Of a stretch of DNA of 64,000 nt, positions 12,859 through 31,580 are shown one piece after another (within the stretch, counting starts at the first letter, position 1; the number at the start of each line of letters is the position of its first letter). The notes below the pieces were generated by a model. That model was not told where the DNA came from and did no database searches. It saw only the letters and a list, made by a program, of their open reading frames with translations. A program made the translations under genes and the position numbers. This stretch comes from Silene latifolia (Eukaryota; Streptophyta; Magnoliopsida; Caryophyllales; Caryophyllaceae): the NCBI RefSeq assembly GCF_048544455.1, contig NC_133526.1, positions 11,920,001-11,984,000 of the forward strand. Direction: 5' to 3'.

Positions 12859-13130
12859 TAAATGTATCATCAAAAATAGTGCTCGTAGTATAGAGATTGA
12901 CTACTTTCTTTTTATAAAAAAAATTTTCAGGTGACACAAGTAATTAATTACAAAACAACTAAGACATGTTTAAACAGTAAGTCTCTCTTAAGACGATATA
13001 AATAGATTTTAAATTGACAACTACTAATTTTTCAAATTTCTCATCCTTACATTTTTTATTTGAGAAAAATAAATGAAATGGCAAAACTAATCAATCTGTA
13101 TTTTGATATTTTTATGAAAACATTTTTTTT

Positions 13131-13917
13131 ACTATGAAATTAATTTTATCATTTTATAAATTTCTCAAATTATTTCAACTATTTGGACTCAATTCTCAAA
13201 AATGAGTTTTTGGTTTTCAAGCTCAATTTTTTAAAAATGCTTTTTAAAAGCTTCCATTTTTATGTGCAAAAATATGGATTTTTAGCTTTTGAAATTTTTT
13301 GTTTAACTTTTAAAAATTGATGTGTTTGGCTAAAAAGTGTTTTTAAATCGCAAAACACTTTTACAAGTTAGGCAAAACACACACTAAGCTAGTAATAACA
13401 GTTTATGATTTTGCTTTATACGGATTATAGTTTCTAATTTAATAAAAAGATTGTAATTTATACTCCGTATTATTTTAATGAAAAGATAGATTTTTAGCTT
13501 AATGAAAAGTTTATATCATAATGAAGCAAAATGCCGAATCAACTCTTTATTCTAACTCAGCAAGACATCGGTGGTGTCGCTTGGCCTCGGATGGTTCTAT
13601 TCTATGCGTTTTAAGTTTTTGTTGTAGTTTTTGTTTTGTTTTTATGTTCGCTTTTGGTAATACCCGATTTGTTGTTAACCAAAAAAATAATGAGTAACAT
13701 TTAATTTTGTTTCCAGGCCTTATTTTAGTGTGTACATTTTGGAGAAAAAATTCTTCAAGATTGTCAACGGAACACACCTATCATTATCAATATAGTAACT
13801 TTAGTTTCATTAAGGCATGATTCACTGCCTATTATACATTTTCATCTTTTTTGGTCAAAATGTCATTAAATTTACTCAACTATGACATTAATGAATGGTA
13901 CGACAATGTGATATTGT
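13131..13917. other. Intergenic, nothing recognised
   Basis: AT-rich sequence without a coding motif or a bounded repeat that I can support. Confidence 0.5.
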
Positions 13918-14296
13918 TGTTGGAGTAAATATGGGTTGTGTATGGCAAATTGGCAATGACCACTCGGCTTTGGGTAGCAGTATTTGTTGGGTTTCTGCCT
14001 TGATTTTATTAGTCGCCGCTTTGAACGATTATGTGGGGTTTGTTTTGGGCCTTATTAGGTAATTCTGTATTAGGTGTTAGAGAGTATTATAAAAACTCTA
14101 TAAGCCTCTACATAGCAGTTATGTTTATCCTACCGTCTGAATCTGTAATCTGAAAACTCCTCACATATCAATAAAACTCTCTCCCTTCTGCCCTGTGGGA
14201 CGTAGCTAACATCCGTTAGTGAACCACGTAAATATGTGTGTTTTGTCTTTTATTGTTTAATTTTTTATTTGTTCTTTCTTACTTTTGTTATAATAA
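13918..14296 (+). mobile_element. Ty1-copia LTR remnant
   Basis: Begins TGTTGGAG. Near 14190-14245 it carries the GTGGGACGTAGC ... GAACCACGTAAAT block found in the R-U5 part of many plant copia LTRs, preceded by a transcript-start-like ACTCTATAAGCCTCTAC run. A tRNA-Met-like TGGTAT follows at 14297. No partner LTR or coding part was found nearby. It is a fossil, either a solo LTR or a truncated end. Confidence 0.45.
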
Positions 14297-15406
14297 TGGT
14301 ATTCATATGCGAGTCAGAACCAAAGGTCGAGACGGAGTCTAGGCACGAGGAGCGGTGAGGTTAATTACCCAGAGTCTTGTCTTCGTACTCGTGCGTAGGG
14401 ATCTAATATGTTTGGTTGAATACAATTCACAAAGAAAAGGACGGCATGCGGCTTAAAAAAGGCGCGACTCGTGCCTGCCTTATACACTCGTTATAAAAAC
14501 TGGCGCAGGACGGATAATAGAGGCATGTATACAACATTTGGCTAGTGCATGTTGAACACTTACTTTTCTTTAATACAATCGGTTTGTTATGGTATAAAAG
14601 CTCTACTTTCAGTTAGGAACCTTACAAGCTAAAATTACTAGCAAATACTCCTTATGCAAGGCTAATTTTATTGTTCTTGATTCAAATAACATGATGTTTC
14701 GGTAATTATTAATGAGACTACTAAATTCTTCTTCGAGTATAGTGTGATTCCTTATTTTTGTTAATTGAATTTATTAGTGACTCAGTTTGCTTGATTAATC
14801 TTATCATGCTGCAATTGTAAAACGCATGATATGTCCTAGAGGCATAAGTGCACCTTGTTCTCGTCGCTCAGCTGCATTGAGAGCTTTTAAGTTTTGCTGT
14901 TATAATTGGTGAAGAACCTCATGCCAAGACCCCAAGTTTACCTTATTCCACCATGAAAACTTGGCGCTATTATCTCATCTATCATAGTTTATTACCTTCT
15001 TTATTAGGATGTTATTTCTTTGTGTCTTCTTATACTATGTCTTATGTTATAGTATTACTACAAGAATGTAAAACGCGTGATTTTTAATTGGTTTTTTTTT
15101 TGTCAAGGAGTACTTAACATTTAACCTCATTGGCATCAAGGCATCTAAGATTTTTTTGGCCTAATAAAGGTACCTAATATTCCTTTTATTAACACATACC
15201 CATTGACAAATTCCGTCAAAAAAGTGCAGTTTCCGTCAAACATAACAAAAAACATAAATTAAAAGTTGTTTGCAATTTTACTTACAATTAAAATATGATA
15301 ATAACTCACTCCTCAACCTCCGGCAAGTAGATTATACATCTGATGTACTACCACATGTTGTATAGTTTCATTAAAATAAAATTTTTGAGTTTTGTTTTAA
15401 AAATTA
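14297..15406. other. Intergenic, nothing recognised
   Basis: About 1.1 kb between the LTR remnant and the MULE-type MITE. I see no gene or bounded repeat in it. Confidence 0.45.
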
Positions 15407-16465
15407 GGGTTATTTCATAGGAATAATCCAAACTATGCCTCCCCTTCTTGTATTAATCTATACTAACGTTTAACTGAGAATAATCTGAACTATTGACTCA
15501 TTTAACTTTCACCGAACTTAGGGAAGGGAGACTTGGACAGCCGGTTCCCATATATCTAAAATCACTCATCCTCTCCTCAGTTTGAATATCAACAAAACTC
15601 ATTTTACCTCATTAATCAAGACAAAAATAAAAACAAAACCCAGAAAATCTCCTCATAGATTGCGACAAAGGAGCTTGAGAAATTAATATGCTTAAACAAT
15701 CTGGGCAAGAGTAAACATCCCTCAATCACAAAGCAATAAGACAAAATCAACCAAAATCAACAAAATCCCGTTCAATTCACATCAATATCTACTAAAATTA
15801 TAAAAAATACAGATGAACATTAAAAATTAGGAAGCTTTGAATCTCGAGGCGATGAAGCAGCGTCTATCAAGATCCAAAATCAACAGATGATATAGGCGAA
15901 AACATGAAAAAAAATCCGCAAAATGAATGATATTAGGGTTATATTTGGGGATAAGCACACAAGAGAGATTGAGAGAAGACGAAGAGGGATTGGTTTCTAA
16001 AACGTAATTTGCAGACATATTAGTGCACTGCAATACTTAGTAGTCCAAAAAGCATAATCATTGGTACCCTAATGGTTAGCCCTTTGGGCAATTCAGTCAA
16101 TAATACAAGAAGCATTAATGTGCGACACGATCGGATAGGAATTGCAGCTACACGCAGTCAACCATCATATCCATGTCCACTTTTGGGCAATTTAGTAAAT
16201 CTGATTTTCTGGGTTTTTGTTTAATTTGGGAAAAGTTGAAGATCAGGAAGAACAACAAGAATTAGGTAGATTTTAGTGAAAAAAGAAAAAATAAAGGCCC
16301 CACAGCCTTATGACCTGAAAGCTTACCTGTTGCAACAGGTAAAAATTAGGCTCAGTTCAATGGAAGATAAATGAGGCAATAATTCAGATTTTTCTCGGTT
16401 AAATGTTAGTATGGATTAATATGAGAAGATGTGTCATAGTTTGGATTATTCTCATGAAATAACCC
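15407..16465. mobile_element. Non-autonomous Mutator-like element with 9-base TSD
   Basis: The 9-base direct repeat TAAAAATTA flanks it (15398-15406 and 16466-16474), the size used by Mutator-like elements. The ends are long inverted repeats of roughly 130 bases beginning GGGTTATTTCAT and continuing through AATAATCCAAACTATG on both sides. No transposase is present, and the internal open frame at 15827-16033 has no motif. Confidence 0.88.
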
Positions 16466-16996
16466 TAAAAATTATGAGTTTTACTATAAAGTTTCTGAGT
16501 TCTTTCCCTTAAACATTAAGCTCAAAAATTTACAATAAAACTCAAAAATATTACCTATAAACTTAGTTAAATTTGAGTTTTGACGGGAAAAAAATTAAAA
16601 TCTAACTTATAAACTTTAATAAGCTCGGAAAAAAATACATATGCTCAAAAACAAATAAAGTTGACGTAATAAGCTCATAATAAATACACATATGCTCAAA
16701 TACAAATAAAATCTGAAATAGTATATCTGATATATGTTCCTTTGTTCCCTCAACCTCGCTTCTTCCAAATCTCCCTCTTCTTACAACCCATAACCAACAT
16801 CCTTAATCATCTTTTTTCACCCAATACCATCCATCTCTTCTCCCAAATCTCCCTCCTCCAGGGACGTCTTTGGGCCTGTGCGGGCCGTGTGACTGCATAG
16901 GGTCTCAAAATTTTGGGTCTAGAAAACCAAAGCAAAGTGAGGATAAATAAATTTGGCCTTAAAAACTCATTGAAAGCTAGTGTCTTGCTGGCTAGT

Positions 16997-17570
16997 AAGA
17001 GGGCGTTTGGTTGGAGGTCCATAAGAAATGTAAAGGGAAAGGGAAACAAAGTTATTGATTTCCTTTGTTGGTGTTTGTTTGACACAAACAAAGAGAATGA
17101 AATTCCCTTCCTTACCCCTCAATCCATCTAATTCTTTACCCCCACCCCCCAAGGTATGAGATTTCATTACACTTGTTAAATCTTTAACCACCTACCACCA
17201 CACTTGCGACTCCCACCACACCACTCACCATCAAGACGCCATCGTCGCCGCCACCACCACCAAAACCGCCACCACAGCCACCCCACATAAACCACCACAA
17301 CCACCATGACGCCACCACCACCATCACCACCACCACCGCCACAACCACCATGACGCCACCACCACCACGCCACCGCCACCGCCACCATCACCACCACAAC
17401 CACCCCACCTAAACCACCACCCGCACACCAAAATAAACCATAATCCACCACACTTCATTTTCTTAATGTAGCCAAACAACTAGTTAAGTTTTAGGTAATT
17501 CCTTACCTTTCCCCCTCTTACCCTTTCTAATTTCCTTTCCCTTTCTCTTTCTCTAACCAAACGCCCTCTT
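16997..17570. mobile_element. MITE with AAGAGGGCGTTTGGTT ends
   Basis: The inverted ends are AAGAGGGCGTTTGGTT (left) and its complement at the right, flanked on both sides by AGT. The ends resemble PIF/Harbinger-type GGGCGTTTGGTT termini, but the usual TTA target is not seen, so the superfamily is unsure. The interior contains a (CCACCA)-type microsatellite. Confidence 0.6.
17190..17440. repeat. CCACCA/CCGCCA imperfect microsatellite
   Basis: Low-complexity C/A-rich triplet repeats lie inside the surrounding MITE. On the minus strand they give a spurious Gly/Val/Trp-rich open frame. Confidence 0.8.
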
Positions 17571-18566
17571 AGTATTTATGTCTTCTTTTTTACAATGTTT
17601 TTATAAAATAGTTTCGTAAAATGCTATATAGGGCCTCATCTTTAGATTTCGCACAGAGACCCCGAAAAATTCGAAACGGCCTTGCCCTCCTCTTACAACC
17701 ACCATCCTTAATCACCTTCCTTTACTGCCCAACACCATCTATCTCTTATTATGGGTATTGTGCTTGTTTAGTTATTATTTCTCTTGTCGAATTATTTGAT
17801 GGCGGAGGAGTTTGATGGCTTTTTGAGCACGTTGAGAATAAGAGGATGGTGAACAAGGGGAAAAATAGAGTGCATAGAGTTGACATACAAGAAGTTTATG
17901 GAGGAGGAGAGAGAATACATGGTTGAGGTGGGATGGAAAGGGAGGCGGTTGGGAGAGATGAATATGGTGATGGTGGTGGTGGAGGAGAAGGAAGAATGAT
18001 AAAGAGTAAAGGTGAGAAAGGAAGAGAGATTATAATCTGAAACTCATTTGAACTGATATTGATCCGATCTGAATCATACATGTCTCGAAATAACAAACTC
18101 GATTAAGTTAGCTAACTGAAGTGAACCCAATAATCAAACTGAAACTGAAATTAAGGTCAACTAGACTAAAAACAAACCACCGATTTTTAACCTCATTCAA
18201 AATCGAACCAAATAACCCATTTGCCAGGTTTACGTAAGCAATCTACGTAAGCTACTCGCACATATACACGCCTAAAACACATGAAAATTCAAAAATCCTA
18301 CACTACTCCAATCATGAATGAGTTACATTATCCTGCATGAAGGGCTGAAACTGCTCTAGTTAGTACTCACAGGACAATCATTTCTATCTTTTGTCCATGT
18401 ATTACACACACGTCTTTGTTCTTCCCTCAAACTCCTTAAATACAAACTAGAAATGAAACCTTATGTCAAAAGCCATTATTATAAAAAAGAATATTTCAAA
18501 AACTAAAGAGCATAAAAAATCTCATTCCATCACACACTCTTGATCAATACTTTGTCAAGTAAACCC
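17571..18566. other. ADH upstream region
   Basis: About 1 kb before the ADH start codon. 17687-17750 repeats, imperfectly, the text at 16771-16840 (TTACAACC ... CATCCTTAATCA), so the MITE at 16997 split or sits beside a small duplicated block. No clear TATA box can be singled out. Confidence 0.45.
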
Positions 18567-25492
<6,926 letters not shown>

Positions 25493-25596
25493 CACCCTAC
25501 AGGCAGCCTTGCAAATATTGATTTGTCGCAATGATATTGTAATAGTTTTCAGGAATGACAAATAGAAAGTTCTATCTGATTTTCTAAATTCTTATA

Positions 25597-25629
25597 ATTT
25601 GCTTCTGGGGAAAAATTCCAGAAGCAAAT
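25597..25629. repeat. Perfect 12-base hairpin downstream of ADH
   Basis: ATTTGCTTCTGG and CCAGAAGCAAAT face each other across a 9-base loop, about 105 bases after the ADH stop codon, in the 3'UTR or just past it. Confidence 0.6.
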
Positions 25630-25630
25630 C

Positions 25631-26790
25631 ACTTCCTCCGTTTTTTTCTCCCATTTTATTTCATGCTCTTTCTAGCAAATTGATTAAATTGAAACTTATA
25701 CTCCTCCCTCTTATCCTTCTCCCACATCAAGTCCTCAATCCAACACTAACCGCCTCCCTCAACAGCCGGTCCGCCACCACACCAATTCCAGCACTACCAC
25801 TCAACCAAATCCAGCACCACCACCCCACAAGCCCCACAACAACACCATAATCCACCGCCACCCACAAGGCCATCACTATCCAAAAAACAACCACCCACAA
25901 TTAGCCTTACCAAACCAAACCCTGTAGAATACAATTCAAAAACCTAATCTACTCTTCCCACCGCCTTCTCATCAACGGATCTCTCTTTCACAGATATGGT
26001 ATAGGGTTATATGGTGAGTCATTGTGGGAGTCAAGATGGTATGTGATGGCTTGAGACAGCAGCGTGTGCCTCGAAGCCAGAGATGAGAGACCCGCAGTGT
26101 GTGATGAGTGTGACTCTCATCGGAGAGGCAGTGATGTACCATTTTAGCTAGGGACTGTAGGTGGTAATTGGTATTATGGTCATTTGCAGGCGTCATGGAG
26201 CGATTCTATGAGCAATATTGTATAATTCCTCCAATATTAACATATGTGTATATTTCGAAGGCATATGTTAAGTTTCGAAGGCATTTTGAACCATGGCTCA
26301 AAGCCTCAAACTCAGAGTAAAGAATTATAGTAAGGAAACGCAATGAATCTCGCTGATATCTCGGGCGGTATCTCGTATCGGTAGAGTTACAATCCAATAC
26401 AACTTGGCTAATATGATAAAGCTCGGCCGAGATTTTGAACCATGGATCGTCGTCCGGGAGGTGAATGGGTCGGGAGGGGGAGCATGTGGTCGGTCGAGGT
26501 GCTGTGGGAGTCGATCAAGGTGGTTGGGTGGTGGTTGGTATTTGACTTGTGGTGATAAGCTTTGTATTTGTTAAGTTGTGTGTTTGTTGGGTAGGGGTTT
26601 GAGGTTTGAGGTTGAGGGTGCCTGAGTGTGGGTGAGGCGAAGATGGGTAGGATTGTGGGTACATTAGGCGGCAGGGTAATTCGGTAAAAATAAATAATTT
26701 ACTACTAAATAAGAAAAGAATGAGAAGTGGAAAGATAAAAAGAAACTTCAAAAATGATAGTGGAAGTAAACAGCACGGAGGAAGTATTAT
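25631..26790. mobile_element. Possible Stowaway-like element (CTTCCTCCGT ends)
   Basis: The left end is CTTCCTCCGT near 25631 and the right end ACGGAGGAAG near 26780-26790, inverted to each other. The interior has CCACC-rich text and no coding motif. The TA flank is clear only on the right, so the call is tentative. Confidence 0.4.
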
Positions 26791-27573
26791 AATAGGGACA
26801 TCCTTGCTTTCTAAGCTTAAATTTCCCAACTACCCTCCCTTCACACATCATTACATCCCCAAGTTATGATTTGCTTTTTAAGGGTATCCTCTTGATTTAG
26901 AAGTTCAAAATTTTCCCAAAAAGAAACTGAAAGAAGTCCAAATAATTAACTGAACATAAAAAGTGGTAATGCATTTCCATTATGTATTTTCTATGGGAGG
27001 CGTTTTAACTTATTTGCAAGTTTTACAATTGAGTGGGAAAAATCATGAGTCGAACATATCTTGAAAGTTTAGGTGAACGCGATTTTTGGATAACTTTTTC
27101 CACGGCGTATTTAATCACAGAATTAGAGGTGTAGTTTTCACAAATGCTTCATCCTCCTCTTACTACCCTCTAATGTTTGAGCCTCTTACTACCCTCTAAT
27201 GTTTGAGAAGCTTAGCAGTATGCATGCCTGTTTTACCAACAACTCAACAACGCATATTTATGTTACAAGTCCCAGGGGTCCCAAAGTTTTACTTCCAACA
27301 AGAAGAAAACCTAGGTCGCTAGTCCCATAGTGTAGGCACGTATCACCTAGGCTATCCAGACTGCCTAAGTTTATGTCCTTTGGGAAGGGAAGTCCTAGTT
27401 TAACTGAAAAAAAATCTCAGGTTTCCCAACTCCAAAATACCTTCACGTAGGCCCTAATTTCAATTCAATAATATTTGAACATATTCAGTGTTCACAGAAC
27501 GGCAAAATACATGCGGACTATGCAAGTAAGAAAACAAAGGCAGAATACACAGTAAATACCGGCAAGCTTGGAG
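26791..27573. other. Intergenic, 3' flank of the plastid protein gene
   Basis: The 20-base phrase CCTCTTACTACCCTCTAATG is tandemly repeated near 27154-27200 (two copies). Nothing else recognised. Confidence 0.5.
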
Positions 27574-30500
27574 CTATTTGTATTTGTCCATGATCTTGTT
27601 TGCTTGGTCTATTGCTTCATCCGTCGAACCTGGTTTTTCATTTATTTTTGGTCCTTTGTCTTTATTTAGAGCAAGATAAACGAAATAGACAAAGCCCATG
27701 ACACCCTGTTCCGCAGTAGATAAACAATAATAAGGCTTTTGTGAAAATAAATCTCTCTTTCAAATAGAGAATTGATGAGCTCTCATGGGATTCATCAAAT
27801 TGACCTTCTCATGAAAAGTAGAAGACACAGTAGAATATACCAAATTAGCAGTAACTGGCTACATTCAACCATAAAAATAATTGTAAAGAAAAAAAAAATG
27901 GCATTTTATGATGGACCATTTGTAGGAGACATAATAAAAAAATTATGGGAGAGGGCAGAGTAGTATGTGGAAAGTATATTAGCGCCACTAGTCATGTAAC
28001 TGTGCTTATACATTGAGACTCGGTAACTGTGCATCCTCTCTCTTCCCGTATTTTTTTTTCTAATAATATGATCCCATAATATCGTAAATTTGTAATGACG
28101 ATTCCAGCAAACAAACATAACCTAGAAAGACCACCTCAATTAACCTCAACTCTTCGTCACACGTATGCTTTAGATTTGTAAAAGAACCGCCAAAAAAAAT
28201 CTTGAATGACAATTATTGGACACTTGAATGACGTCTCACAATATTAGACCCTTGAATGACAATTATTGGAAAACCCCATGTAAATTTAGCATAATGACGT
28301 CTGGCATGTGTGACGAATATATATTGTGTATTCCTCATTTAATTATACCGTTAAAAGGATTCATCTCATGAGTGGCAGTTTCTCATATAAGTTTCTGTAA
28401 AGTTAGCAAGCTAAAAAATCTTCTGTCATTTTTCAATGCAATTGATCAATGTCTTTGAGAAACCCTAAACCCTAAACCCTAAATAACAACAACAATTACA
28501 TCCTTAGGAGTCGTTTGGTTCACCAAAGGAAGATAGAGTTCCCGGGAAGATTAAATTCATATGAACTTGAAAATCATGTGAATTGTATAAATGTTGTTTG
28601 GTTGGATGTGGGAACTTCAATTCATGTGGAAATTTCCACTTACCTAGGGAGGGCTAGGTAAGTGACTTCCTACATCATGTAGGAATTGGAGTTTCATAGG
28701 AAGTTCCATTTCCCATGAATTGGGCAACCAAACAAGACTTCATTTAGCTACTTCCCATGATTTTCCATTTCCCATGAATTTAAAAGGCAACCAAACAACC
28801 CCTTAGTCTTTTTGGCGGAAACCATTTTCATCGTCATCTCACAAAGATCATTGAATGACAACTAATGGAAAACTCCATATATATTTAGCATAATGACTCT
28901 TACTAAGACGGTCTAACATGTGCAGCGAATCCGAATACTATATACTCCTCATTTCATTATATTATATGGTTAATAGACTGGCCTCATATGCGAGACTTTC
29001 TTATACAAGTTCCACTGTACTTATCAAGCTAAAAAAAATTGTTCTTCCAGTCATTTCTCAATGTAAATGATCAATGTCTTTGAGAAACCCCAAACCTAGT
29101 GTCATAAACTCTCAATGGCATACAGTTGTGAGTTGTGGCGGGGTAAGAGTATTGGATGTGCACAACTCTATCGTTGTGTTAAACACTGCGAGGGTGTAAA
29201 GTGATACAATAAGAATAGAGAGTACAGTGAGCCATTTGCTTTATTCCATCAATTTCTAAAGCCGAAAAAAAGTGTCTTTGGCCCATTGGAAAATAATACT
29301 ACGTATGTATTTGAGTCTCAGAAAATCAAGTAAAGTGACCTTAAGTAAACTGTAAACATAGGTGTCACCAGCCAAGAGTAAAGATCCAACTTCAATACAA
29401 AGAAGAGTCAATAAACGTACCACTGAAAAGAAAACTGTCGATATGAAGGATCTGAGAACCAAAAGAGAAAGAGCAGTAGCAACGATGGCCACAGAGATCT
29501 TAGCTACAGGTCGTGGAACAGCTTCCTGGAAATATTAAACATAGTCACGAGAATTCAAAAAAAAAAACCTATAGATACATTTAGCATAGAAATATAGAAT
29601 AAAACAAGCTAACTTAAAATTACCGGCACAAGGTTGGTTCCTCCTTCAATTCCATCCTTTCCAATCTTGAAAGCTGTCTGAACCACTGCTTTAGAGTAGT
29701 GGATACATATACGATGGTTAAAACATAACAGCTGAAATCAAAATGGTTTTTAATCCGAACAGTTAGCACAGACAGATAGCAAGGTCAATAGGGCAGTCAC
29801 GACTGGAACGCCCTAGTCCACCATCTTTAGAACCCCAACCCTCCACCTCCCGACCGCCTTGTACGTGATAGTAATTTTGTGTGTAGTCGAAAAAGTGGGT
29901 GCTCAAACACAATCAATGCGATATACAGCATAATCAATTAAAACCACAGACTGAACTTGGCAGAATATTGGACCATCAATCTCCCAAAATGTAATTTGGT
30001 CAGAATGCTCTATCCTATATCAATTCCCCACTCCTTAAATTCCACACTCAGTAAGGTTGGCTTTCAAATACCCTCCAAATAACCCGAAACACGGAAAAAA
30101 TAAAATAAAATCATAATATTCCCTCCGTCCCAATCATTTGTTTACCTATGATTACAATATCGCTCACGAAGAATAAAAAAAAGTAAGCAAATGATTGGGA
30201 CGGGACGGAGGGAGTATCAATTACTAAATTACACCATCAAACCGTAAAATTGCAATTTTCACCGGAACATAATTCGGTAAGAACCTAAGAAGTGAATAAA
30301 TAAACTAAATTGGGAATTCAGTAACAACAACAAAATTGCTAAAAGTAAAAAGTTGTAGTAGTAATTAATGAAGGAATTGAGTTGGGAGAAATGGTTTCAC
30401 CTTTGAAGAAATTGGATTGAATAGCGGAGATTGGGGGTAGAACAGCACGAGAATTAAATTGAAGTTTAGGGAGTAAGGTTATAGGGGATAGAGTAATAGA

Positions 30501-30593
30501 TGAAGAATTGAAGGAGAGAGATTGAGAGTATTTGGCTGATGAATGATGAAGTGAAATGGGTACGACGCCATAGCCAATGCTTGAAGCTGCCAT
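27574..30593 (-). CDS. Small plastid-targeted membrane protein of unknown function, four exons
   Basis: Exons on minus: 30401-30593, 29624-29688, 29421-29525, 27574-27705; 495 nt, 164 aa, all introns GT..AG. Residues 1 to about 60 are Ser-rich, acid-poor and look like a chloroplast transit peptide (MAASSIGYGVV ... AIQSNFFK). The mature part begins AVVQTAFKIGKDGIEGGTNL, then has one long or two close membrane helices (ISVAIVATALSLLVL ... STVFFSVGVMGFVYFVYLAL). It ends in a short charged, predicted helical tail (DEAIDQANKIMDKYK). I do not recognise a named family; the exon/intron layout and a clean frame across four exons support a real gene. Introns 1 and 3 hold MITEs. Confidence 0.85.
28460..28483. 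repeat. Short telomere-like tract (AAACCCT)3
   Basis: Three perfect plant telomere units plus a partial one lie within intron 3 of the plastid protein gene. This may be a chance telo-box or a repair scar. Confidence 0.8.
28507..28802. mobile_element. Tourist-like (PIF/Harbinger) MITE
   Basis: Flanked by TTA on both sides (28504-28506, 28803-28805). The ends are GGAGTCGTTTGGTT and, read inward from the right, GGGGTTGTTTGGTT. 296 bases, inside intron 3 of the plastid protein gene. Confidence 0.82.
30119..30214. mobile_element. Stowaway MITE
   Basis: A 96-base element whose two ends pair almost completely (TTCCCTCCGTCCCAATCATT against its complement), with TA on both flanks. It lies in intron 1 of the plastid protein gene. 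Confidence 0.85.
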
Positions 30594-31354
30594 TTTTTTA
30601 CCGGAACGATTTTTCTGATTTTTGCTTCAAGCTTCAGATTATGAGGAACAAATATTGACATGTCAAGTTTCGAGTCCAACCCGACCCGACCTTTTTTCTA
30701 CCGTGTCAAAAGTAAATCTCGGTCAGTGACCTATTTAACCTTAACCTAAAAATAAATAAATAGTAACCAGTTAATTTATGGTCGAAAGTCAACTATAATG
30801 GGTCGAACCATTGAGTAAAAATGAATCAAAATTTTTATTAAAATATTAACATTAATTTATTTATTAAAATTTTAAAAATAATTATTTCTAATACTTTAAA
30901 TTTCAAAGAAAATTAAAACACAGTTTTATAAACTCTTATAACTTTGGTAATAAAATTATATTAAAATAACTTAATTTCTATAATTTTCTCAATATGTAGC
31001 TTGTATGCCTTGTAAGTATTGAATATAATTAAAGTATTAATATCAAATGGTTAAAAAAAAGCGTTAGAGATAAAAAGGCGTTTGATTTAAAGTCTTGTTA
31101 TTCAGCTCAATTTTAAGTTTTTTCCAACTCGGGTTAGTAATGTCGGTTCTATCTTAAATTTTAGCAAAACCCGACTTAGTTTGACCTTGAGACTGGTTTG
31201 GGTTCGATTCATTTAAGCTTTTATGAGGAAGACTTGGCTTATTTTTCATTTTTACCTTCCCCTCCTCCTTCCTCAAGCCCCACGATTCTTGATCATTCAA
31301 GCTTTCATCTTCAAATCACTAATATGACTTGGTTTCTCAACCAATTCTAGTTAT
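30594..31354. other. Intergenic, 5' flank of the plastid protein gene
   Basis: AT-rich; it carries the minus-strand promoter of the plastid gene, with no clear TATA box singled out. Around 31250-31330 a pyrimidine-rich UTR-like stretch on plus ends at the copia insertion point. Confidence 0.4.
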
Positions 31355-31580
31355 ATAATACTTGGTCTTTTTGTATTAATGAATTGTGTTTATACAATGA
31401 TGAGGAGATGCATATATATACTATTACATCAATGAATAACCTAGGTGATATACAAACTATCTTTGCCATAATTACAATATACATAAGATCAAAGTCTTGT
31501 GTAGGGGGTAAGGATAGATATGGGATCATATCTTTGAGGAGGGGATATTATTTGCCTTAGATGAAGAGATATGGTTGATA
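31355..31580 (-). repeat. 3' LTR of the copia element
   Basis: 226 bases, apparently identical to 35918-36143. A purine-rich tract (CTTGCGGGGGCG on minus) borders it on the internal side. Confidence 0.92.

Larger units (their letters stand above)
11739..13130. other. TMKL1 upstream region with a 1.1-kb insertion-rich block
   Basis: Compared with the duplicate in the intron, the functional gene has an extra ~1.1 kb between about 11830 and 12979, containing a MITE and a SINE (separate entries). Sequence 12979-13130 matches 7194-7355 closely, so the old distal promoter has been pushed away from the transcription start. Confidence 0.65.

Noticed and set aside
17176-17451. Minus-strand open frame rich in Gly, Val and Trp
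   Set aside because: It is a translation of a CCACCA-type microsatellite inside a MITE, with no start context or conserved domain.
30479-30679. 66-codon minus-strand frame overlapping the plastid protein start
   Set aside because: Different frame from the transit-peptide exon, and it lacks continuation into the other exons.
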